A stretch of 64,000 nt of DNA from NCBI GenBank assembly GCA_009699865.1, contig WLNJ01000002.1, positions 47,385 through 111,384 on the forward strand, read 5' to 3'. Source of the stretch: Actinomycetota bacterium. Its GTDB lineage: Bacteria > Actinomycetota > Thermoleophilia > Solirubrobacterales > Solirubrobacteraceae. Positions 24,354 through 31,781 of this stretch are shown here, piece after piece (within the stretch, counting starts at the first letter, position 1; each line of letters begins with the position of its first letter). The notes under the pieces were generated by a model. That model did no database searches, had not been told where the DNA came from, and worked only from the letters and a program-made list of their open reading frames with translations. Position numbers and translations under genes: made by a program.

Positions 24354-25543
24354 TTCGTATGCCGGGGGTGTGAGGCGGCGAGTACGGCAGCCGCAAGTGC
24401 AGCAGCCGAGCTTGAGTTAGCTGAAACGGCAACATTGGGCTTGAGGCCGGATCCTGTCTTGACTCCCCCGCCGCCGAGGTTGCGCCCCGAAGGTGTGAAG
24501 TACTCACCCACGGTGATATCTAGGGCCCCGCCGTTAGTTAGCTGGGTGATCTCCTGGAATACCCCTTTGCCGAAGGTTCTTGTCCCGACCACCAGTCCTC
24601 TGTGAGTGTCCTGGACTGCGCCAGCAACTATCTCGGAGGCGCTGGCGGTCCCCTTGTCCACTAGGACCACCACGGGGATGTTGGAGGGGATGGCGTTGCC
24701 TGAGGCCTTGTACACCTGCTCGGCGCGATGACGCCCCTTGGTGGAGACGATGGTCCCCTTCGGGATAAAGACGCTGCCAACTGCGACACCCTCGTCAAGC
24801 AAACCCCCACCGTTTCCGCGTAGGTCAAGCACGATCCCAGTTGCACCCAACCTGAGTAACCGCTTCGTGGCAGTAGAAACCTGAGCCCCTGCACCCTGGA
24901 CGAACCCGCTCAGTGCCACGACCCCAATCTTCTTACCGTTGCCAGCGATAACCATCTTTGACCGAACTGATGGCACATGGATTGTGGCCCGCTTGAGCCG
25001 GAGGCTCCTTGGCTTGCCAGCTTTCGACACAACCCCAATCGTCACCGGCGAGCCCGGTGGGCCAGTCACAAGCCCGACAGACGAGTTGACGGACTTACCC
25101 GCAAGCGGCCTTCCATTGACGCTCACGACCACTTCACCTACCGTCAAGCCAGCTTTCTGCGCAGGAGTGCCAGGGAACACCGATGTGATCAGAAGTCCCC
25201 GCGGAGAGAATGCGACATTTAGCCCGATTCCAGAAAAGTGGGGGTTCTCTGAATGCTGGAACACCTTGTAAGCCGCTGGATCAAGATAGGCCGAGAATCG
25301 GTCATGGAGGCTGCCAACAATGCCCTGTACTCCCCGGTCTTGGATCTGGGACGTAGGGATCGGCCTGTAGTAATCATCACGAACGAGTCGCGCAGCCTCG
25401 TTGAAAGCCGATTCATCCGTGGAACCTGCCAAAACCCGCAGTGGTTGCGGAAGCGAAAGTGGGTTTGCGCCCAGCCGAATGCCTGCCACCAGCACAACAA
25501 AGAGGGTGAGGGTAAGGGCAACGAGTCTTAGGAAGGTACGCAT
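24350..25543 (-). CDS. C-terminal processing peptidase (S41, Tsp/CtpA)
   Basis: A 397-residue membrane-anchored or secreted serine protease. One N-terminal hydrophobic helix (LVALTLTLFVVLVAGIRL) is followed by a short helical region, a PDZ domain (SGIGLNVAFSPRGLLITSVFPGTPAQKAGL) and the S41 catalytic core. The nucleophile Ser is in VDKGTASASEIVAGAVQD and the general-base Lys in RTFGKGVFQ. The SVNGRPL loop is the PDZ end. It cleaves C-termini of periplasmic or wall proteins. Position after ftsEX suggests a role in division-linked wall processing. Gap to ftsX is about 32 bp; it overlaps rnr downstream by 4 bp. Confidence 0.93.
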   Translation of the reverse strand: MRTFLRLVALTLTLFVVLVAGIRLGANPLSLPQPLRVLAGSTDESAFNEAARLVRDDYYRPIPTSQIQDRGVQGIVGSLHDRFSAYLDPAAYKVFQHSENPHFSGIGLNVAFSPRGLLITSVFPGTPAQKAGLTVGEVVVSVNGRPLAGKSVNSSVGLVTGPPGSPVTIGVVSKAGKPRSLRLKRATIHVPSVRSKMVIAGNGKKIGVVALSGFVQGAGAQVSTATKRLLRLGATGIVLDLRGNGGGLLDEGVAVGSVFIPKGTIVSTKGRHRAEQVYKASGNAIPSNIPVVVLVDKGTASASEIVAGAVQDTHRGLVVGTRTFGKGVFQEITQLTNGGALDITVGEYFTPSGRNLGGGGVKTGSGLKPNVAVSANSSSAAALAAAVLAASHPRHTK

Positions 25544-25575
25544 CAAGCACTGAGGTTATCGGCGCAGCTAGTGCG

Positions 25576-26454
25576 TCAGACGCGAAGGTAGCGCCGCAGC
25601 GAAACAACTGACCCAGCTGCGGAGACTGCCGCGCCCGCCGCAAGCAGGATAAGAACCAGCAATGGGAAGGAAATAGTCCGGGGAGCTGCGATCAGCGCGA
25701 AGTCATTTGCGAGGGGATCAAGCAGAGCCACCTTGGCGAATCCCAGTATGGCCACAGCGCCTAATGCCCCGGCCGTCCCCACTATTAGCGCCTCGAATAC
25801 GAACGGCCAGCGGATGAAAGGGTCGGTCGCGCCGACAAGTTTCATCACCTCAACTTCACGCCTTCTGGAGAAAAGTGAAAGTCGGATCGTGTTGGCAACC
25901 AGCAGGATCGAAGCCGCCACAAGAAGGGCCGCCAACACGCCGACAGTGAACTTCACAAATCTCGTTGCCTGAAGAATCTTCGTCGTATCGTCACGACGGT
26001 CCCGAACGCTATCGATCCCAGGGTCAGTCGCCTTAACCTGGAGCAGAGCGTTCTTCAGCTGCGTCACGTCATCCGCGTTCTTGGGTGTCACGCGGAATGT
26101 GTCAGGAAGGGGATTGCTCCCGAGCAGGGCGTAGGCCTCAGGGTCACGCTTACTCTCCGTCGCATACGCCTTGTCCTTATTGACATATTCGACCTTCCCT
26201 ACACCCGAGACGCCGTCGAGCTTTACTCGGACCCGTTGGACATCACTCGAGGTAGCACCCGTCGTCATGTAGACATCCACGAGGACCCGTCCGCGCACAC
26301 TATTGGCCGCCCCGTTTGCTGCCTGCACAATTGGGATGAATACACCGAGGACAAGCATGGTCACCAGCACCGCGACCATTGCCGCAAACGACGGCATGGC
26401 ATTTCTGCGCAGAGTCCTGAAGGCCTCACTGAGGAAGAACTTGAAGCTATCCAT
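25576..26454 (-). CDS. ftsX: Cell division ABC transporter permease FtsX
   Basis: A 292-residue membrane protein with one N-terminal helix, a large extracellular loop (about residues 45-165, rich in Asp and Val) and three C-terminal helices, the topology of FtsX. ARFVKFTVGVLAALLVAASILLVANTIRL and SRRREVEVMKLVGATDPFIRWPFVFEAL are the family's core FtsX domain with the conserved EVxxMKLVGA motif. FtsEX transmits ATP hydrolysis to wall hydrolases at the septum. The ATG overlaps the ftsE stop (TAATG). No hydrolase of the EnvC/RipC type is directly adjacent; CtpA is. Confidence 0.95.
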   Translation of the reverse strand: MDSFKFFLSEAFRTLRRNAMPSFAAMVAVLVTMLVLGVFIPIVQAANGAANSVRGRVLVDVYMTTGATSSDVQRVRVKLDGVSGVGKVEYVNKDKAYATESKRDPEAYALLGSNPLPDTFRVTPKNADDVTQLKNALLQVKATDPGIDSVRDRRDDTTKILQATRFVKFTVGVLAALLVAASILLVANTIRLSLFSRRREVEVMKLVGATDPFIRWPFVFEALIVGTAGALGAVAILGFAKVALLDPLANDFALIAAPRTISFPLLVLILLAAGAAVSAAGSVVSLRRYLRV

Positions 26455-27326
26455 TACAGCCCCCCTCCTTCTTCATCGTCCCCGCGCATCCGGGCAGCAA
26501 ACTCGCGCGTGTTCTCATCTCGGGCATAGAGACCAGTCGCCTCATCGCGCACAATGAGCCCGTTCTCAAGCTCTATCACCCTACGACGCATCCGGTCGAC
26601 CATTGAGTGGTCGTGAGTCGCAACCAAGACCGTGGAACCAGTGCGGTTGATCCTGTAGAGCAGCTGCATAATCCCAATGCTTGTCTCAGGGTCGAGGTTG
26701 CCGGTCGGCTCATCGGCGAGCAGGAGGGGCGGGTGGTTCACGAACGCACGGGCGATTGAAACACGCTGCTGTTCACCCCCTGAAAGCTGGTCCGGGTACG
26801 AGTGCAGCTTTGTAGCCAAGCCGGTGAGCCGAAGGATGTCTGGAACCCTGCGCCGGATCTCCTTGCGGCTATGGCCCGTGACGAGCAGGGCGTAAGCAAC
26901 ATTGTCATAGACCGTTCGGTTGGGAAGAAGCTTGAAGTCCTGGAAGACCACACCGACATTGCGTCTGTAGAACGGAACCTTCTTGCGGTCGATGGCGCCA
27001 AGGTCGCGCCCGGCTACTCGAACGGTCCCTGATGTGGCATCGATCTCCTTAGTCAGGAGCCGCATGACGGTGCTCTTCCCCGAGCCTGTCTGTCCGACAA
27101 GGAAGACGAATTCGCCCCGCTCAACGGCAAAGGTTGCTCCATCGAGTCCAGTGGTCCCGCCTGGGTATGAGAGATGAACGCCACGAAACTCAACAACAGG
27201 TTGTGAGGCCGGAGGGCGCGGGGCCGAGCTTGCCTGCTCCGGAGCAGCGTCCGGTGTCTCTTGCCCAACATCCTCGGCGCGCCGCCCAAATGACCGGCGC
27301 GGGGACTTGCTGTTGCGTTCTTCCAT
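26454..27326 (-). CDS. ftsE: Cell division ATP-binding protein FtsE
   Basis: A 290-residue ABC ATPase partner of FtsX. Residues 1-55 are a Pro/Arg/Ser-rich tail not found in the shortest FtsE proteins. The ATPase core follows: [13 protein letters not shown], Walker [11 protein letters not shown], the Q-loop [19 protein letters not shown] typical of FtsE, signature [15 protein letters not shown], Walker [13 protein letters not shown] and [10 protein letters not shown]. The ATG at 27326 has AGAGG close upstream; the frame stays open far beyond, but that stretch is antisense to the M16 gene and not FtsE-like. A 126 bp divergent region separates it from the M16 gene. Confidence 0.93.
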   Translation of the reverse strand: MEERNSKSPRRSFGRRAEDVGQETPDAAPEQASSAPRPPASQPVVEFRGVHLSYPGGTTGLDGATFAVERGEFVFLVGQTGSGKSTVMRLLTKEIDATSGTVRVAGRDLGAIDRKKVPFYRRNVGVVFQDFKLLPNRTVYDNVAYALLVTGHSRKEIRRRVPDILRLTGLATKLHSYPDQLSGGEQQRVSIARAFVNHPPLLLADEPTGNLDPETSIGIMQLLYRINRTGSTVLVATHDHSMVDRMRRRVIELENGLIVRDEATGLYARDENTREFAARMRGDDEEGGGL

Positions 27327-27452
27327 ACCTCTTTCGAAATTAGCGGCCAGAGCCCGTTCTCCTGCCCGCGAGTGATCACTTGCACGGATCCACCCACCCC
27401 GGGAGGGCTCCGGAGTCCGCCGACGAGCGGTCAGCCCCCTAGGATGGTCTCC

Positions 27453-28715
27453 ATGCCCAAAGTCACCACATCCACCGCCTCTAACGGCCTCCCCATCCAC
27501 AAGATTGAACTGCCAGGCACCAGAGCGCTGACAATCCTCACCGCGTTCGACGCTGGAGCCCGGACCGAGCGCCCTGAGGAGAACGGGATGGCCCACTTCC
27601 TTGAGCACCTCGTCTTCAAGGGAGGCCAGAAGTACCCAACCCACACGGAGGTCAACGAAACCGCCGAGCGTCTTGGAGCAGTGCTCAATGCCTACACCTC
27701 GCATGACCTTGTCGCCTTTCACATCACAGCTCGCGCCGAGAAGGCTGGTGAGGCCATTGACCTCCTCACAGACTTCGTTGGTCGCCCAGCCCTCGATGAG
27801 GAGGAGCTTGACCGCGAGCGAGGAGTCGTCATCCAGGAAATCAACCGCTACGACGACGAGCCATCATCGGTTTCCGACAACCTGATTGATGCCGCAACCT
27901 ATGGGGACCACCCACTGGGCCGAACGGTCCTTGGGCCCGCTGAGCACCTCCGCAAAACCTTCACTAAGGAAGGGATCATGGATTTCCGCGAGCGCCGCTG
28001 GTCAGGCCGCACCGGCGGAGCATTCCTTGTCGGCAACCTTGAGCACCTCCCCGAGGACAGCGAACTGGACGAGTACTTCTCCCGCTTCCCTGACCTGCCT
28101 GGCGCCGAGGCGGCCGAGGCAGCCCCAGAGCACCACTCAGACACGCTCGTCGAGACAAGAGACACCAACCAATCACACCTGCGGCTTATCTACCGGCCAC
28201 AGGTTGATGTGACAGACCCGTCCCAGCGCGCGGCTGCAGCGATCTACTCAACCCTCCTCGGTGGCTCGATGGGCTCGCGCCTTTTCAGCGAGATCCGCGA
28301 GAAGCTCGGCCTTGCCTACTCGGTCTCCGCATTCTCGTTCAGCCACGCTGACATTCCTGGCCTTCAGCTGTCCGCTGGGCTTGATTCTGAGAAGTGCATC
28401 GAGGCTTACAACAGGATGCGCGAGATCGTCAACGAACTACGCGACGACGGGCCGACAGAGGAGGAAGTCGAGCGCGCGCGCTCATACACCGCTGGGGCTC
28501 GAGTTCTTGCCTTTGAGCGATCCGGAACTGTTGCCAGCCACGCGGCCGGGCAGTCGATCGTCAGGGGCGAGTCAGTCGACCCGGATGTGTCGATCGCGAC
28601 CCTTGACGCCGTTACCTACGAACAGGTTGTCGCCGTCGCAAAGGGTGTCCCAGACACCCCTTCGGTCGCATGCGTTGGCCCGCATGAGGCCTCTGACTTC
28701 GCTGTCGCTGGCTGA
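27453..28715 (+). CDS. M16-family zinc metalloprotease
   Basis: A 420-residue peptidase of the pitrilysin/insulinase family. The inverted zinc motif HxxEH is present as HFLEHLVFKG near residue 50, with the more distal Glu in ERGVVIQEINRYDDEP. The second domain contains GGSMGSRLFSEIREKLGLAYSVSAF, the R/Y pair characteristic of M16B processing peptidases. Length fits a single two-domain subunit. The ATG at 27453 is chosen because AGG lies 9 nt upstream; another ATG is at 27444. Possible roles are signal-peptide degradation or protein quality control. Divergent from ftsE and convergent with nadA. Confidence 0.93.
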   Translation: MPKVTTSTASNGLPIHKIELPGTRALTILTAFDAGARTERPEENGMAHFLEHLVFKGGQKYPTHTEVNETAERLGAVLNAYTSHDLVAFHITARAEKAGEAIDLLTDFVGRPALDEEELDRERGVVIQEINRYDDEPSSVSDNLIDAATYGDHPLGRTVLGPAEHLRKTFTKEGIMDFRERRWSGRTGGAFLVGNLEHLPEDSELDEYFSRFPDLPGAEAAEAAPEHHSDTLVETRDTNQSHLRLIYRPQVDVTDPSQRAAAAIYSTLLGGSMGSRLFSEIREKLGLAYSVSAFSFSHADIPGLQLSAGLDSEKCIEAYNRMREIVNELRDDGPTEEEVERARSYTAGARVLAFERSGTVASHAAGQSIVRGESVDPDVSIATLDAVTYEQVVAVAKGVPDTPSVACVGPHEASDFAVAG

Positions 28716-28748
28716 ACGCGCTAGCTCGCGCACCCGGACGCAGTCGGC

Positions 28749-29783
28749 TCAGCCGACTGAAACCATGCGCTCGATAGGAACTCGCGCAAGCTCAGCAATT
28801 GAATCGGAAACCTTGACCTCGAACTGGTCCTCAAGCAGGGCATCGCGGACCTTTGGCAGCGTGATCATCTTCATGTACTTACAGGCCGCCATCCTGTTAG
28901 CAGGGATCAGCGTTGCCGTCGGGTCTGCCATCTGGAGCGGATGCAGCATTCCCGTTTCGGTGGCGATGATCTTCGTTCCACCCGGGTTTGCCCTGACGTA
29001 GTCGAGCATTCCACCGGTGGAGAGAATGCTTACGCCCTCGGACTCAATATCACCAGCTGCCACATACTCCAAGACTTGGGTTGTGCAGCCGCATTCGGGA
29101 TGTACAAGGAACTCAGCGCCTGGGTTTTCGCCGCGTACTTGATCGATGTCTGATGGCTTGATGCCAGCGTGAACATGGCATTCGCCGTCCCAGACGTGCA
29201 TGCCCCGGCCAATTTCCCTCTCAACAAAGGCGCCCAAGAACATGTCGGGGCCGAAGAGGATCTCTTGATCTGACCCGTGTTCCTCGAGGATCCTGTTGAC
29301 GACCGCAACAGCGTTGCTTGATGTCACGCACCAATCGGTCTCCGCCTTGACCTCCGCTGTCGTGTTCACATACATCACGACGATCGCACCGGGATGCTGG
29401 GCCTTCCATTCACGGAGCTGCGGTGCGGTGATCGAGTCGGCAAGGGAGCAGCCAGCATTGAGGTCGGGAATCAGCACACGCTTCTGAGGGGAGAGAATGG
29501 AAGCAGTCTCTGCCATGAAGTGAACTCCGCAGAAGATGATGTTCTCCTGCTCGCACTTTGCGCCCTCCCGCGCGAGACCAAGCGAGTCTCCCACGAAGTC
29601 CGCGACATCCTGAACTTCCGGCAGCTCGTAGTTATGGGCGAGGATGACCGCGTTCTTGGCAGCTGCCAGTTCCCGAATCTGGTTCTGGAGAGCCTTCACC
29701 TCGTCATCAGGCAACACCGCTGGCATGGGCGTCCCGTCAAGCATTGGCAGTTGGATGCCTCTGATGTCTCTGGAGTTGCTCAT
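28749..29783 (-). CDS. nadA: Quinolinate synthase NadA
   Basis: A 344-residue [4Fe-4S] enzyme condensing iminoaspartate with dihydroxyacetone phosphate to give quinolinate, in de novo NAD synthesis. The three cluster cysteines are visible in IIFCGVHFMAETA, VHPECGCTTQV and RMAACKYMKMI. NAVILAHNYELPEVQDVADFVGDSLGLAR is the conserved N-terminal segment and DLNAGCSLADSI another. It lies 3 bp after nadC in the secA-prfB-nadC-nadA run. No L-aspartate oxidase (nadB) or aspartate dehydrogenase gene is in the window, so the iminoaspartate source must be elsewhere. Confidence 0.97.
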   Translation of the reverse strand: MSNSRDIRGIQLPMLDGTPMPAVLPDDEVKALQNQIRELAAAKNAVILAHNYELPEVQDVADFVGDSLGLAREGAKCEQENIIFCGVHFMAETASILSPQKRVLIPDLNAGCSLADSITAPQLREWKAQHPGAIVVMYVNTTAEVKAETDWCVTSSNAVAVVNRILEEHGSDQEILFGPDMFLGAFVEREIGRGMHVWDGECHVHAGIKPSDIDQVRGENPGAEFLVHPECGCTTQVLEYVAAGDIESEGVSILSTGGMLDYVRANPGGTKIIATETGMLHPLQMADPTATLIPANRMAACKYMKMITLPKVRDALLEDQFEVKVSDSIAELARVPIERMVSVG

Positions 29784-29786
29784 CTA

Positions 29787-30674
29787 TTACCCGTCAATCA
29801 GGAGTGAAAGGTCAAGGGTTGGGGCCGAGTGCGTCAGGGCACCCACTGAGATCCAGTCTACGCCGGTCTCGGCGATCGTCCTGACCGATTCAAGATTCAC
29901 ACCTCCGGAGGCCTCGGTCTCTGCTCTATTTCCTACTATCCCCACAGCAGTGATCAACTGACCTGAATCCATGTTGTCAAGGAGCAGTCGCTCCACGTCG
30001 GCCTTGAGAGCCTCCACCACCTCGGACGTGGTCTGGCACTCGACCTCAATCGGGAGCCGCGGGTTGATTCTTCGACAGCCCTCTACCGCCGCCGTGATTC
30101 CCCCTGCCATAGCGATGTGGTTCTCCTTCAGCAGGAACGCGTCATAGAGCCCGACCCTGTGGTTGTTCGCTCCACCTGCGGCCACAGCTGCTTTCTGCAG
30201 AAGTCGCATACCGGGCACGGTCTTACGAGTGTCAAGAATCTTCGCTCCAGTGCCCTCAACGGCTTGGACATAGCGTGCCGCAAGGGTCGCTGTCCCGGAA
30301 AGCCCACCGAGCAGGTTTAGCGCCGTGCGCTCCGCCGTCAGAATTGCCCGGGCCGAGCCGGTGATGACGGCGACCTCTCCCCCGTCACGCCAGATCCCCT
30401 CAGCCGCGACCGCTGTGAAAACAAGGTCAGGGTCAAGCCGGGCGAATGCTGTGCGGGCGCAATCCATCCCAAACAGGACACCGGGCTGTTTCTGGATAAT
30501 CCGCGCGGTTGCCTGAGTATCCGGCCCGACCGATGCTTCGGTCGTGATGTCACCCGACCCCACGTCCTCAGCCAGAGCGCGGTCGACAACATCGTCGACC
30601 ACTCCAGCCATTTCCTTGCCCAAGTTCTCTCGGGGGACCGACCCGCCGTCCGGGCGAGCTGCGTCCTCGTTCAT
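29787..30674 (-). CDS. nadC: Nicotinate-nucleotide pyrophosphorylase (carboxylating) NadC
   Basis: A 295-residue quinolinate phosphoribosyltransferase that makes nicotinate mononucleotide from quinolinate and PRPP. Motifs: EDVGSGDITTEA at the N-terminal domain, TAERTALNLLGGLSGTAT (substrate Arg/Asn), DTRKTVPGMRLLQKAAVAAGGANNHRVGLYD (PRPP and quinolinate contacts), LIKENH-type LLKENH and IEVECQT, and late EASGGVNLESV. All are typical. The ATG overlaps the prfB stop by 1 nt and nadA follows closely, so translation is coupled. Confidence 0.97.
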   Translation of the reverse strand: MNEDAARPDGGSVPRENLGKEMAGVVDDVVDRALAEDVGSGDITTEASVGPDTQATARIIQKQPGVLFGMDCARTAFARLDPDLVFTAVAAEGIWRDGGEVAVITGSARAILTAERTALNLLGGLSGTATLAARYVQAVEGTGAKILDTRKTVPGMRLLQKAAVAAGGANNHRVGLYDAFLLKENHIAMAGGITAAVEGCRRINPRLPIEVECQTTSEVVEALKADVERLLLDNMDSGQLITAVGIVGNRAETEASGGVNLESVRTIAETGVDWISVGALTHSAPTLDLSLLIDG

Positions 30675-31781
30675 CAGGAGGCGCCCTTCAGCAGCCAGGC
30701 GCGAGCGAAGCCGTCGAGGTCTCCGTCAAGGACTCTTTGAGTGTCACCGACCTCGACATCCGTCCGGTGATCCTTGACCATGGAGTACGGGTGAAGGACG
30801 TAACTTCGGATTTGGGAACCGAAGTTCACATCCTGAACCTCCCCCTTTTCCGCGGCGATTTCTGCCATTCGGCGCTGCTCTTCACGCTCAATGAGCTTTG
30901 CCCGGAGCATCCCCATCGCTGTCTGCCTGTTCGCGGTCTGGGACCGCTCGTTCTGGCACTGGACAACAATCCCTGAAGGCCTGTGGGTTATCCGAACAGC
31001 CGAGTCAGTCTTGTTGACATGCTGCCCACCGGCACCAGAGGCGCGGTAGGTGTCAACCTGAAGGTCGTCGTCGTCGATCACAACTTCGCCCGTGTCAGCG
31101 ATGACCGGGGCCACTTCCAAGCCGGCAAACGAGGTCTGCCGCCGGTTGGCCGAGTCGAAGGGACTAAGCCTGACAAGTCGGTGGACGCCTCGCTCGGCCT
31201 GATAGAGCCCATAAGCGTTCTCACCAGTCGCCTTGAAGGTCGCTGACTTGATACCCGCCTCTTCCCCTGCCGACACCTCAAGGAGCTCTGTCTCAAACCC
31301 GCGGTTCTCGGCCCAACGCAGTTCCATGCGCAGCATCATCTCGGCCCAGTCCTGAGCGTCTGTGCCACCGGCACCAGCGTTGATGGTCACGAGGGCGTCG
31401 CCACCGTCGTACTTACCGGAGAACAGCCGCTCCTCCTCAAGCCGCTCAAGCTTGTTCTCAATCGAGCTCAGGCTTGCGAGGAGCTCCTCGGCCATATCGT
31501 CGTCTTCCTTTGCCATCTCAACCAGATCATCGAGATCGCCAACCTCAGACTCAAGATCCCTGAACGAGGTAAGTCGACGCTGGACCCGTGCGTGCTCAGC
31601 GGACACGGAGGCGGCCTTCTCCTGGTCATCCCAGAAGCCGGGCGCACCCATCTCGCTCTCTAGCTCTCCTACGCGAGTATCGAGGGAAGCGGGGTCAAAG
31701 ATAATCCGCGAGCAGCTTGAGCTGGTCGCGGATCGCCGCAAGACGCTGCGGCGTCGAAGTGGTCTTCGTTGTGTCAGCCAT
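30674..31781 (-). CDS. prfB: Peptide chain release factor 2, with programmed +1 frameshift
   Basis: RF2 of about 368 residues, ending translation at UGA and UAA. It is split in two frames: codons 1-28 run from ATG 31781 (MADTTKTTST...LADYL) and meet an in-frame TGA at 31695-31697 after CTT; a +1 shift on CTT-TGAC then continues DPASLDTRVGELESEMG in the downstream frame. Later motifs are the GGQ loop in ASGAGGQHVNKTDSAVRI and the SPF anticodon-like tripeptide in VRLSPFDSANRRQTS. The start abuts the secA stop. It overlaps nadC by 1 nt. The merged span must be annotated as joined at the slip site. Confidence 0.96.
31694..31700 (-). promoter_or_regulatory. prfB programmed frameshift site CTTTGAC
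   Basis: The coding strand reads TAT CTT TGA C at codons 27-29. This is the standard autoregulatory slip site: low RF2 lets the ribosome slip +1 on CTT past TGA. The stimulatory internal Shine-Dalgarno sequence of E. coli (AGGGGG before TATCTT) is replaced by GCGGAT, a poor match, so stimulation may differ here. Confidence 0.93.

Noticed and set aside
27327..27722. In-frame extension of ftsE
   Set aside because: Lies antisense to the start of the M16 gene and does not resemble FtsE.
28741..28758. Perfect 8 bp hairpin with a 3 nt loop at the convergent ends of the M16 and nadA genes
   Set aside because: It contains the nadA stop codon and has no T-run on either side, so termination cannot be claimed.
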